53,735 nucleotides of DNA, taken from positions 1 through 53,735 of the forward strand of contig NZ_FQYM01000022.1 of NCBI RefSeq assembly GCF_900141705.1, given 5' to 3'. Below, in pieces: positions 35,229 through 43,514 of this stretch; the first letter of the stretch is position 1, and each line of letters starts with the position of its first letter. This DNA comes from Fibrobacter sp. UWP2 (lineage in GTDB: Bacteria > Fibrobacterota > Fibrobacteria > Fibrobacterales > Fibrobacteraceae). The position numbers and the translations under genes are program-made. The notes under the pieces are model-generated. The model ran no database searches, was not told the DNA's origin, and was given only the letters and a program-made list of their open reading frames with translations.

Positions 35229-36271
35229 TGGAACATTCGCTTTCGGATTACAACTTTGAATTTCCCAAGGAGTTAATCGCCTCCCGCACGGCGGGCAAGG
35301 GCAAGACGCACATTTTGTATTGCCCGCGCCATGGCGGCGAACGCCGTATTATGAAGGCCCCGGAGATTGTTGAACTCTTCCGTCCCGGCGATTGCCTTGT
35401 GGTAAATAATACCAAGGTGATTCCGGCACGCTTGTATGGCGAAACGCTGCACGGCGGCAAGGTCGAGACGCTTTTGGTGCAGGCGCTTATCCCTGCCGAG
35501 AACGGGAATGCTCGCTACGAGGCGCAGGTGCGCCCGGGTAAGGCGTTCCAAATTGGGCGCGTGCTCAACATTGCCGGTGTCGAGACGACGGTCGAAGACA
35601 TCAGGGAAGACGGCGCCCGCGTGCTCCGCTTTGCGGTGACGCCAGTGGAGCTTGAGGCGGTGATGAACGCGCAGGGCCATGTGCCGCTCCCGCCCTACAT
35701 TGACCGCCCCGATGACGAGGACGACAAAAAGGCTTACCAGACGATTTTCGCCAAGTACGCTGGGGCGGTGGCTGCGCCTACGGCGAGCCTCCACTTCAGC
35801 GAGCAGATGCTTGCCGATTTAAAGGCGAAGGGAGTCTCTGTCGCTGAAGTCACGCTTCACGTGGGCCCCGGCACCTTCCAGAACATTTCGGTCGAGGACT
35901 TCACTCAGCACAAGATGCACGGCGAACATTACGAACTCACCAAGGAGAACTCCGACATCATCAACAAGGCGAAGCGCGAAGGCGGACGCATTGTGACCGT
36001 GGGTACCACGAGTACCCGCGTGGTCGAGACCATCGCCGACGCTAACGGCTTTTTAAAGCCGCAAAAGGGCGTGACTCACGCGTTTTTCTACCCGGGTTAC
36101 AAGTACAAGGTGATAGACGGACTGCTCACCAATTTCCACTGGCCCAAGAGCAGCCTCATATTGCTTGTGTCCGCATTCTACGGTCGCGAGAATACGCTTG
36201 ACGCCTACAAGATGGCGGTCGAGAACCGCCTCAAGCTCTTTAGCTACGGCGACGGGATGCTTATTCTGTAA
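35228..36271 (+). CDS. queA: S-adenosylmethionine:tRNA ribosyltransferase-isomerase
   Basis: The queuosine pathway enzyme that transfers and isomerises the ribosyl group of SAM onto preQ1 at tRNA position 34. Typical blocks are LSDYNFEFPKELIA at the start, VVNNTKVIPARLYG, GHVPLPPYIDRPD, APTASLHFSEQML, LHVGPGTFQ and a C-terminal LLTNFHWPKSSLILLVSAF. Length 347 is normal. It is translationally coupled to the WYL gene by a TAATG overlap and converges with the next gene 19 bases away. Confidence 0.95.
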   Translation: MEHSLSDYNFEFPKELIASRTAGKGKTHILYCPRHGGERRIMKAPEIVELFRPGDCLVVNNTKVIPARLYGETLHGGKVETLLVQALIPAENGNARYEAQVRPGKAFQIGRVLNIAGVETTVEDIREDGARVLRFAVTPVELEAVMNAQGHVPLPPYIDRPDDEDDKKAYQTIFAKYAGAVAAPTASLHFSEQMLADLKAKGVSVAEVTLHVGPGTFQNISVEDFTQHKMHGEHYELTKENSDIINKAKREGGRIVTVGTTSTRVVETIADANGFLKPQKGVTHAFFYPGYKYKVIDGLLTNFHWPKSSLILLVSAFYGRENTLDAYKMAVENRLKLFSYGDGMLIL

Positions 36272-36290
36272 CTCAGAATCCAGACGCGAT

Positions 36291-37742
36291 TTATTTGATT
36301 CTGTCTAAAAGCCTTCTCGCCTGGACGGCGAGGATGTCTTTGTCGTTCAGTTCAATGACCTTGTTCAGGCGGGCCTTGCCTTCTTCCGGATTCATGTTCT
36401 TGAGAATACGGATTTCACCGATGTTGTACAGGGCGCGTCGGGCGAGGGTCGCGTTCCTCTCGTTGAGGAGCCCTTTTTCGAGGAACATCAGGGCGGTTTC
36501 GTGGAGGTTCTTGATTTTGGCGATGCCGCCCCATTCCAGCCACTGCGCACTGGAAATGTCAATGTAAAAGTCGGGGCTCACCATGCGTTCGGCATAGCTC
36601 TGGAGCGCTTCCTTGTCGGGCGGGGTCTCTTGCAAAAGCGCTGTCATGGCGCGCGTCAGCAGTTGCAGGGCGGCGTCCAGGTGGCCCTTCCTGAATTCGG
36701 AGAAACCTTCTTCGAACTGCTCGCGGGTGGCCGCTTTTTTGGCGGCTATGGAGTTCTTTGCCGATTGCTGTTTAAGGCGTGCCTCGATGGCTTCCTCGTT
36801 CTTTTCTTGCTCGCTCTTGGTGCGGTTGGGGATTTTCATGCCGCCGATGGTGCCGAGCCCAAAGAACATGAGCGAGGCGAGAGCGACCGCGCCGTAAATG
36901 CCGCTATAAATAAAGGCGTTGACTAAAATGTCGATGACGAGCCCGGCAATGGCCAGGTAGCGGATTTTTTCGGGAACGGCGTCCTTGGTGCGCCCGAAGG
37001 CGGTCCCGCCCAGCAAAAAGGCGATGGCGACGCTCCCGCCCATGAGGCGGTTCTCCCTGAAGTGGTCAAAGAAACTGGTCGTGGTCAGCAGGGTGACTAC
37101 GTAGCCGCCGGCGACGTTCGCCAGTACAAATATGCCGCTGGTTAGGGCAGTACCCCAGCGCTCGCAGGTTTGCACAAAGGCGAACCCGCCAATAATGGCG
37201 AAAAGCAGGAAGGCGAGGACTCCGGGAAAAAGAAGCCAGCAGGTGGCAAGCCTCAGGTATTCTCCGTCCTTGGGGACAAAAGCCAAACTGTATCTAAGGT
37301 GCTTGTCGGTGTAGTTCTTGATCCATTTCCTCTGTTCGTTTTGGAATATCTTTTCGTTGGGATAAATGTTGTGGTCTTGGATGTACTGTTCCTTGCCGCC
37401 GCCAATTTCCCACCATTCGCGGAATTCCTTACGCATTTCGGCGATGCGGTCCTCCACAATAAAGGTGTGGTTCTGCTTGAGGTAGCGTTCGCGGAACTGA
37501 TCGAATTCCTCTTGCCTCGTCTTTTCGTCGGCCTTCAAGCCGACTGCAATAAACTGGGCGGCGCCCTTTTCTTCCCACCAGGAATCGAACAGGCGCTCGA
37601 TTGTCCTTTCGCGGCGTTCCTGCTGTGCCTTGGGGTGTATCGCGGTAATGACGTTGAACAGTCCCAGTCCAACGACCAGGACGAACAAGATGTAGTAGCT
37701 GGGCTTGAGGCGCCTAAAAAACCTTTTGACCTTCCTGTTCAT
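36291..37742 (-). CDS. multi-pass membrane protein with C-terminal TPR-like helices
   Basis: Not recognised as a named family. A single helix (about 15-35) is followed by a charged soluble segment rich in Trp, Glu and Arg (40-150), then about five hydrophobic segments (160-190, 195-220, 232-248, 258-280, 284-300). A Lys/Glu-rich stretch (305-345) leads to helical repeats resembling TPRs (345-483). The membrane part has a rhomboid-like look: GGSVAIAFLLGG (235-246) resembles the rhomboid serine motif, but I see no matching histidine, so protease activity is doubtful. It follows the kinase gene by 14 bases, likely one operon. Confidence 0.6.
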   Translation of the reverse strand: MNRKVKRFFRRLKPSYYILFVLVVGLGLFNVITAIHPKAQQERRERTIERLFDSWWEEKGAAQFIAVGLKADEKTRQEEFDQFRERYLKQNHTFIVEDRIAEMRKEFREWWEIGGGKEQYIQDHNIYPNEKIFQNEQRKWIKNYTDKHLRYSLAFVPKDGEYLRLATCWLLFPGVLAFLLFAIIGGFAFVQTCERWGTALTSGIFVLANVAGGYVVTLLTTTSFFDHFRENRLMGGSVAIAFLLGGTAFGRTKDAVPEKIRYLAIAGLVIDILVNAFIYSGIYGAVALASLMFFGLGTIGGMKIPNRTKSEQEKNEEAIEARLKQQSAKNSIAAKKAATREQFEEGFSEFRKGHLDAALQLLTRAMTALLQETPPDKEALQSYAERMVSPDFYIDISSAQWLEWGGIAKIKNLHETALMFLEKGLLNERNATLARRALYNIGEIRILKNMNPEEGKARLNKVIELNDKDILAVQARRLLDRIK

Positions 37743-37756
37743 AAAAGCTTCCCCGT

Positions 37757-38857
37757 CTATCTATTGCCGTATTCCCTTAGCTGGTTCCACAAAAAGTCGG
37801 TGTTCACGTCGCGGTAGCCCTGGGCGTTCACCTCTTCGCGCAGCTTGTGGGCGATGTCAAAGAGGTTCGGGCAGTTCTGCATGCGTTCAAAGCTGTCGAA
37901 AATGGTGAGGTTCTCAATCCATTGGGTGAGCTCGGGGAAGCGGGAGTCCTCAAAGCGGTTCTCGCGCCCGGTCTTGATGTAGTCCAGGTAGCGGTCCGTA
38001 ATCCTGTAACCGTCTTCCGTAAAGATGTCCATCGCCTTGGGGAACAGCTTGTAGCCCGTGAGGTACTCGTGAACAATGATGCCAAAGCTGAAGTAGTCCA
38101 CCGAGTACGAGAGGTTCTCTCCCATAATCGCCTGCTCCGGGGCGCTGTAGCAGGGCGTGAGCTGACCGCCGTATTCGTTGACGGTCTCGCGTAGCTTTGC
38201 CTGCGCATAGCCAAAATCGCAAATGAGGATCTTGTGGTTGTTCTTGTGCAGAGGGTTCTGGCACAAAAGCAGGTTCTTGGGCTTCAAGTCCTTGTGTATC
38301 ACCTGGTAGTAGTGCAACTGGCTTATTGTGTTCGCAAGGTAGGCAATCTGGGCAACGCGGTGCAGTTTCTCGTCGTCGGTCAGGTCGGTTTTGAACATGC
38401 GGTCCAGCGAGCAACCTTTGATGAACTCTAGCTTGAGGTAGGGGTGTCTTCCGGCGAGCCCTCCACCCAGGCTCTGGACCACGCCCTCGATGTTTGTGGC
38501 GCGGATCAGGTTGTTGATGCGGATCTCATCCTGGAAGGCGCTCAAGAGCATGTTGAGGCGGTGGAGCCTGTTTTTGCCGGGAGCAGCCCAGAACTTGCAT
38601 ATCTTCACGACGATTTCGCGTTCGCCGTAGTGCTGTTCGTCGTTCGGGTGCTGGATCCAGAAGTTCGCACGGTACAGGTTGTTGGTTCCCTCGAGAGTCA
38701 GGGGTTCAATGAGTTCAATCCGCTCCATGGCGCCATTGTGCAAAAATTCTGGGTTCTGGTCAAACCACCGCTGGTATTCTTGCATAGAGTACTGAGGGCG
38801 AAGCGCAAGGTTGCGCGACACCCTGTCCAAGGTCTCTGCGAGTAAGTTTCTAATCAT
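37757..38857 (-). CDS. eukaryotic-like serine/threonine protein kinase
   Basis: A soluble Hanks-type kinase of 366 residues. Catalytic residues are in place: VVKIC (K85), a helix-C Glu near 111, HKDLKPKN (188-195), DFG (214-216) and APEQ (239-242). The glycine loop is weak. There is no membrane segment, PASTA or other sensor domain. On the minus strand TAAATTTG lies 7 bases before ATG with no Shine-Dalgarno sequence, so the mRNA may be leaderless. The neighbouring membrane TPR gene is a plausible partner or substrate. Confidence 0.85.
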   Translation of the reverse strand: MIRNLLAETLDRVSRNLALRPQYSMQEYQRWFDQNPEFLHNGAMERIELIEPLTLEGTNNLYRANFWIQHPNDEQHYGEREIVVKICKFWAAPGKNRLHRLNMLLSAFQDEIRINNLIRATNIEGVVQSLGGGLAGRHPYLKLEFIKGCSLDRMFKTDLTDDEKLHRVAQIAYLANTISQLHYYQVIHKDLKPKNLLLCQNPLHKNNHKILICDFGYAQAKLRETVNEYGGQLTPCYSAPEQAIMGENLSYSVDYFSFGIIVHEYLTGYKLFPKAMDIFTEDGYRITDRYLDYIKTGRENRFEDSRFPELTQWIENLTIFDSFERMQNCPNLFDIAHKLREEVNAQGYRDVNTDFLWNQLREYGNR

Positions 38858-38885
38858 GGCGCCAAATTTAGCTAACTAGGTCGTT

Positions 38886-39722
38886 TTAGGCTTGCTTGAG
38901 ATCGTTCTCCCAAGTCTTACGGCTCCAATCGTCACCCTGTTTTTCGAGAGTCTCGGTAATGAACTTGTAGGCGTCGTCCACGGTATCGCAGAACCGGAAC
39001 AGCTTGAGGTCTTCCTTGTTGATCATGCCCGTCTCTACAAATAGGTTCCAGTTGATGAGCTTTTTCCAGAACTTGGAGTCGAACACCACCACGGGCATCT
39101 GCTGGGCGTACTTGTCGGTCTGGATAAGCGTGAGCATTTCGAACATCTCGTCCATGGTGCCAAAGCCGCCCGGGAAAATCACGAGGGCGCGCGCCTTGCG
39201 CAGGAACCAGTACTTGCGGATAAAGAAGTAACGGAACTGGAGGTTCAGCTCGTCGTCAATATAGGGGTTGAAATGCTGCTCGAACGGGAGCTTGATGTTG
39301 AGGCCGATGGAGGGCAGGCCCACGTCGGAGGCGCCCCGGTTGCCGGCTTCCATGATGCCCGGACCACCGCCGGTGATGACGGCGAAGCCGCTGTGCTTTT
39401 TGTTTGCCCACTTGCCCAGGCGGGCGCCCAGCTCGCGGGCGGCGTTGTACGAGTTGGCGACCTTCTCAAGGCGGGCGAGGCGGGCGAGTTCCTTTTTGTC
39501 TCTGCAACCCTTGCGGCGTTTTTTTATTTCGTCGGGAGGGAGGGTGCGCGCCGAGCCAAAGAAAACAAAGGTGTTCCTGATGTCTTCCTGCTCAAAGACG
39601 AGTCCGGGTTCAAAGAATTCGGAGAGAATGCGGAGCGGACGACCGGCGTCGCTCTCCATAAAAGCCTGGTTTTCGTATGCCATTTTCCCGGGGACGGGGC
39701 TGATTTTCTTTTTGGAAGCCAT
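38886..39722 (-). CDS. LOG-family (TIGR00730-like) nucleotide phosphoribohydrolase
   Basis: A Rossmann-like protein of the LOG family, members of which cleave nucleoside 5'-monophosphates to base and ribose 5-phosphate. Motifs are GGGPGIMEAGNRGA (118-131) and PGGFGTMDE (184-192), which form the active site. The N-terminal part has FFGSART. The 278 residues include an N-terminal extension of about 50. AGGAT precedes the ATG. Substrate (cytokinin precursor or ordinary nucleotide) is not decidable. Confidence 0.86.
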   Translation of the reverse strand: MASKKKISPVPGKMAYENQAFMESDAGRPLRILSEFFEPGLVFEQEDIRNTFVFFGSARTLPPDEIKKRRKGCRDKKELARLARLEKVANSYNAARELGARLGKWANKKHSGFAVITGGGPGIMEAGNRGASDVGLPSIGLNIKLPFEQHFNPYIDDELNLQFRYFFIRKYWFLRKARALVIFPGGFGTMDEMFEMLTLIQTDKYAQQMPVVVFDSKFWKKLINWNLFVETGMINKEDLKLFRFCDTVDDAYKFITETLEKQGDDWSRKTWENDLKQA

Positions 39723-39824
39723 GGTAGTATCCTTATGTTCTAATTATTTACTTAATATATGCTTCAAATTACGAAATAGTGTTAAAAAAAAGCGAATGTC
39801 GTTCTTATTTGGAATAAAAAACTT

Positions 39825-39836
39825 TATATTTAAAAC
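39825..39836 (+). promoter_or_regulatory. -10 element 6 bases before the small ORF
   Basis: TATATT (39825-39830), then TAAAAC and ATG at 39837. TTCTTA lies 17 bases upstream as a partial -35. No Shine-Dalgarno sequence is visible, so a leaderless transcript is predicted. Confidence 0.45.
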
Positions 39837-40049
39837 ATGCTAGTAAAGATATGGACCGACAGTTTTATTATTACAGGTGAAATCGACACCCTCCGTGACG
39901 AACGTCTTACCGACTACATCCGCGAAAACAAGGACTTTATCGCCGTCACCCAGGTGAAGGTGAGCGACCGTGCCGAAAAGGACTTGTTCCGCACGCATTT
40001 TCTCAATGTGAGCACCTGCCACATCGAAATTATTTTACCTGCAGAGTAA
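39837..40049 (+). CDS. small conserved-looking protein, 70 residues
   Basis: A short hydrophilic protein with beta-strand-like alternation (VKIWTDSFIITGEIDTL) and an ending CHIEIILPAE. I believe I have seen similar short proteins in other bacteria (DUF6812-like) but cannot confirm it. There is no signal peptide or membrane segment. Evidence for coding is a clean ORF filling the gap between two divergent/convergent genes, a -10-like element at the right distance, and a terminator-like hairpin 41 bases after the stop. Confidence 0.65.
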   Translation: MLVKIWTDSFIITGEIDTLRDERLTDYIRENKDFIAVTQVKVSDRAEKDLFRTHFLNVSTCHIEIILPAE

Positions 40050-40089
40050 AAGACCGCTAGCTCTAAAATTGGGTAGAAAAAGAGTCTAC

Positions 40090-40125
40090 AAAAAAACCGC
40101 TCCAAGAGGAGCGGCTTTAAATTTT
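40090..40125. terminator. terminator between the small protein and the outer-membrane protein gene
   Basis: CCGCTCC (40097-40103) and GGAGCGG (40108-40114) form a perfect stem with loop AAGA. Seven A on the left give a T tract for minus-strand transcripts of the outer-membrane gene; the right side has CTTTAAATTTT, which may serve the + strand. Confidence 0.88.
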
Positions 40126-40140
40126 ATGTTCTGTAACGGA

Positions 40141-40833
40141 TTACAGGAAGAACCAGCTGATGAAGCAGCCAGTCTTGAGACCGAAGTCCAAGCGGCTGTA
40201 GTCCACCGTGGCGCCACCCTGATCTTCGCTCGAGAAGAGGTAGTTGATGGAGAGGCCGACCTTGCCCGTCAGGTAGAGGTTGTCGGCCAAGTTGGCGCGG
40301 AAGCCCGGCAAGATGTTGATGTCGATCTGGCTGTTGTCTTCGCCCCAGTGATTGAACAGGAACTCGCCGCCGATGGAAATCGGGAGCAACTTCTGGGTGA
40401 TAAAGTAGTCGAAGCCCACACCAATCTGGATCTGGGTGTAATCGTCTTCCTGGTCCGCTTCAACACCGTTGGCTTCGGCGGTGGTTTCGCCGTGGCTGTA
40501 CAGAGCAAAGATCAAGCTCAGTTCCATATCGGGTGAGATTTTATATGTCAGGTAGAACTTCTGGAGGCCGGCATTGTCAATGGCGTCGACGAGGTCCAAC
40601 TGGAGCCCGAGAGTCCCTTCGCCTGCGTTAACGGCGGCGGACTTCTTCTTCTTTTTCTTTTCCTTTTTAGGAGCAGGAGCTTCGTCTTCTTCCTCTTCGT
40701 CTTCTTCGACTGCCGGAGCCTTCTTCACTTCTTCGGTGGTTTCTTCTTCTTCGTATTCGTCTTCGTCGTCCTGGGCAAAGCCGTAACCGCACAGGGCGAG
40801 GGAGGTCACGACAGCAAGAAACATTTTCTTCAT
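40141..40833 (-). CDS. predicted outer-membrane beta-barrel protein with acidic/basic N-terminal stretch
   Basis: The signal peptide MKKMFLAVVTSLALCGYGFA is followed by a very acidic run (residues 22-52), then a Lys run (KEKKKKKK, about 57-64). The rest (about 70-230) shows alternating amphipathic strands such as KFYLTYKISPDMELSLIFAL and NLYLTGKVGLSINYLF, and ends in an aromatic residue and leucine (SWFFL), as outer-membrane barrels often do. AAGGAG precedes the ATG. The exact family and function are unknown; a small 8-strand barrel is likely. Confidence 0.7.
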   Translation of the reverse strand: MKKMFLAVVTSLALCGYGFAQDDEDEYEEEETTEEVKKAPAVEEDEEEEDEAPAPKKEKKKKKKSAAVNAGEGTLGLQLDLVDAIDNAGLQKFYLTYKISPDMELSLIFALYSHGETTAEANGVEADQEDDYTQIQIGVGFDYFITQKLLPISIGGEFLFNHWGEDNSQIDINILPGFRANLADNLYLTGKVGLSINYLFSSEDQGGATVDYSRLDFGLKTGCFISWFFL

Positions 40834-40940
40834 AGGTATAACTCCTTAGTGTTAGTTTGCGCTTTAATATAAATCCTTAAAGGCGAAATGAAAACCCAAA
40901 ATGTAATTTTTTGGGTAAAAAAAGTTTAATTTGTCTTTTT

Positions 40941-43514
40941 TTACCAAATAATTGCGGTTTTTGCCACCAAGAAGCGTCTGGAGACTTCGTCGAGCTTGGT
41001 CGGGTCGATGGTAATCCCGAGGAGCCCTGCGTATATCACGAAGGGGCTTATCGTGGTCCCCTGGTTGTTGCACTTGACCTTGATGACGAGGGTTTTCCCC
41101 TGGATGTCGATTTCCATCACGTGCTCGTTCAGGTCGAATTCCTGGCCGCGGTGGTTCACGACGGTGGGGAGTGTCTTGGCGTTGAACCGCTCCATCAGGT
41201 CGGCGGGCACGCTCTCGGGGGTGTAGCTGTACACCATCGCCGTGGGGAAGTGCATGCTCAGGCGTTCCTTGAGAGGTTCGATGTCCACGATTTCCATGCC
41301 GCGCGGGAATGGCGCCGAGAGGCTCTCGATGAGCTTTGGTTTGTTCTCGGTCGAGAGGTCGAGCTCGCGCAGCAGTTCCACGCTAATGATTTCGCAGTAG
41401 GTCTCCATGCCAAGCGGGAGAGCGCCCATGTTCACAATGCGCGGTTTTGGGCTAAAGCCCTCGCTGAACTTGATGGGGATGCCTGCGCAGAGGAAAGTGC
41501 GCTCGAAAAAGCCCAGCATGTTCTGGTGCGGCAAAAAGCGGCTGATGCCGGTCTTTTTGAAGGTGATTTTGTAGCGGAAGGCTTCCGTCTTTTTGGGGCG
41601 GCGCTCGGCGACCAGCTTTTTGATTTCTTCGGGGGTGCGGCTCGGCGCCTTGTGGCGCACGGGGTTGTCGGCGAGCTTGATCTCGGCTCCAAAGCCGGGG
41701 ATGCCGCACTTTTGGCAGTCGCCCCACTTGCAGTTGGGCACGGGTGCCGAGTTCGGGTCAAACGCCTTTTCCCATTCGCGGCGCAGGTACTGCTTGGTGG
41801 TCCCCGCGTGGATAAAGTCCCAAGGAAACACTTCGCTTGCCTCGCGGGTGCGGTACACCCAGTCGGTTTCGTAGCCTGTCTCCTGCCAAACCTGCAGCCA
41901 TTTTTCAAAGTCAAAACGGTAGGTGTCGCTCTCGAAAATGATGCCCTTCTTGTAGGCGGCGTAAATCACAGGGGCGAGGCTTCGGTCGCCGCGGCTGTAG
42001 ATGGCCTCGAGGAAGCTCGTCTCCCAGCTGGCCCAGTTGATTTTCACGTTCGGGTGGCGGAAGAACTTTTCGCGCACGTACTTGATGTGCTGGAGCGCCG
42101 TGTCCTTGTCCATGAACGGCGCCCACTGCAGCCCGGTAAAAGACTTGGGTATCAAGATGCCGATGGAGACCGCGATCTGGATTCCCTTGTTGTGCTTGCG
42201 GCCGATTTTCACCAGGTTCTGGATGAGGTTACAGAACGCCTCCATGTCTTGCTCGTTCTCGGTGGGGAAGCCGATCATGGTGTAGAGCTTGATCTTGTTG
42301 AACCCGCTGCTGAAGGCGTGCTCGGCGGCGTCGTACATGTCCTGGTCGCTAATGGTCTTGTTGATCATTTTGCGGATGCGCTCCGAACCGGTTTCGGGGG
42401 CGAAGGTGGCACTGCGTCCCCCCTTCAGGGCTGCCACTTTTTCGGCAAGACTTTGGCCAAAACTGTTCACGCGGATGCTCGGCAGGCTCACATCCACGTT
42501 GTCGTAGAACGGGTCGTCAATGATGGAGTCGGTGAGGGCTTCCACGGGCTTGTAGTCGGCGGTCGAGAGGCTCAAAAGCCCGAGCTCGCGTTCACCGGTC
42601 GCCTTGAGTCCCGCCTTGGCGATGTCCAGCACGTCGTCGGGGTCCAGTTCGCGGCACGGGCGGTACCAAATGCCCGCCTGGCAAAAACGGCAGCCCTGGG
42701 CGCACCCGCGCATCACCTCGACGCTAAAGCGGTTGTGCACCAGCCTCATGTTCGCGATCAGGTTCCGCACCGGGTAGTCCTTGGGGTCCATCACGGGGAT
42801 AAACTGGCGGCGCACGCCGTTCGTGTTCTGGTAGGTTCCCTTGGCGGGCTCCGCCGGTACCAGAACCCCAAATTCGTTCTTTACAACCGTGCGCAGGCTG
42901 GGGACGTATACGCCGTCAATTTTAGACAAGTTAAGCAAAATCTGGGCGCGGGGGAGGTGCGCCTTGCGGCCTTCGCCCACGCAACGAATAAATTCGACAA
43001 TCAGTTTTTCGCCGTCGCCGATCATGAAGGCGTCAAAAAAGTCGGCGACGGGTTCGGGGTTCGCCATTGAGGGGCCGCCGGCGACCACGATGGGGTCCTC
43101 TTCCTTGCGGTCGCGGCTCCACACGGGGATTCTCGCCAGGTCCAGTACGTAGGGCACGTTCGTGAAGTTGAGCTCGGTCTGCAGCGTCATGCCTACTACT
43201 TCGTAGTCGCGCACCGCCGTGTAGCTTGCGTGCGTGTACAGCGGGATGTCGTACTTTTGCATTTCTCGCGCCATGTCATCCCACGGGGCAAAACTCACTT
43301 CGCAAAGCAGGTCGGGCTCGCGGTTGATCACGTGGTACAAAATGCGGATGCCGTTGTTGCTCATGCCAATCTCGTAGGTGTCCGGGAACACGAACGCCAT
43401 GCGGGCGAGCATTTTGCTGTGGTCCTTCACCACGCTGTTGGCTTCGCCGCCCATGTACCGGGCGGGGTTTTCGACGGCAGGAAGCGCCAAGGCGATTTTT
43501 TCGAGAATGGTCAT
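40941..43514 (-). CDS. B12-binding-like radical SAM protein fused to a DUF2344 domain (TIGR03960/TIGR03936 type)
   Basis: A cytoplasmic radical SAM enzyme of unknown substrate. The N-terminal part (about 35-215) is cobalamin-binding-domain-like (PIVVAGGPSMANPEPVADFF). The cluster motif GCAQGCRFC gives C271, C275 and C278. The C-terminal DUF2344 domain begins near KITFKKTGISRFLPHQNM and contains FSEGFSPKPRI. I place the start at ATG 43514 (MTILEKIALALPAVENPA) because a TAAATT -10 lies 7 bases upstream and this segment is what the upstream array repeats. An in-frame upstream extension has no support. In many bacteria this gene lies near ribosomal or RNase genes, suggesting an RNA-related role. 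Confidence 0.88.
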   Translation of the reverse strand: MTILEKIALALPAVENPARYMGGEANSVVKDHSKMLARMAFVFPDTYEIGMSNNGIRILYHVINREPDLLCEVSFAPWDDMAREMQKYDIPLYTHASYTAVRDYEVVGMTLQTELNFTNVPYVLDLARIPVWSRDRKEEDPIVVAGGPSMANPEPVADFFDAFMIGDGEKLIVEFIRCVGEGRKAHLPRAQILLNLSKIDGVYVPSLRTVVKNEFGVLVPAEPAKGTYQNTNGVRRQFIPVMDPKDYPVRNLIANMRLVHNRFSVEVMRGCAQGCRFCQAGIWYRPCRELDPDDVLDIAKAGLKATGERELGLLSLSTADYKPVEALTDSIIDDPFYDNVDVSLPSIRVNSFGQSLAEKVAALKGGRSATFAPETGSERIRKMINKTISDQDMYDAAEHAFSSGFNKIKLYTMIGFPTENEQDMEAFCNLIQNLVKIGRKHNKGIQIAVSIGILIPKSFTGLQWAPFMDKDTALQHIKYVREKFFRHPNVKINWASWETSFLEAIYSRGDRSLAPVIYAAYKKGIIFESDTYRFDFEKWLQVWQETGYETDWVYRTREASEVFPWDFIHAGTTKQYLRREWEKAFDPNSAPVPNCKWGDCQKCGIPGFGAEIKLADNPVRHKAPSRTPEEIKKLVAERRPKKTEAFRYKITFKKTGISRFLPHQNMLGFFERTFLCAGIPIKFSEGFSPKPRIVNMGALPLGMETYCEIISVELLRELDLSTENKPKLIESLSAPFPRGMEIVDIEPLKERLSMHFPTAMVYSYTPESVPADLMERFNAKTLPTVVNHRGQEFDLNEHVMEIDIQGKTLVIKVKCNNQGTTISPFVIYAGLLGITIDPTKLDEVSRRFLVAKTAIIW

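Noticed and set aside
40911-43070. 719-codon open frame on the plus strand
   Set aside because: It is antisense to the radical SAM gene, whose motifs and start are well supported.
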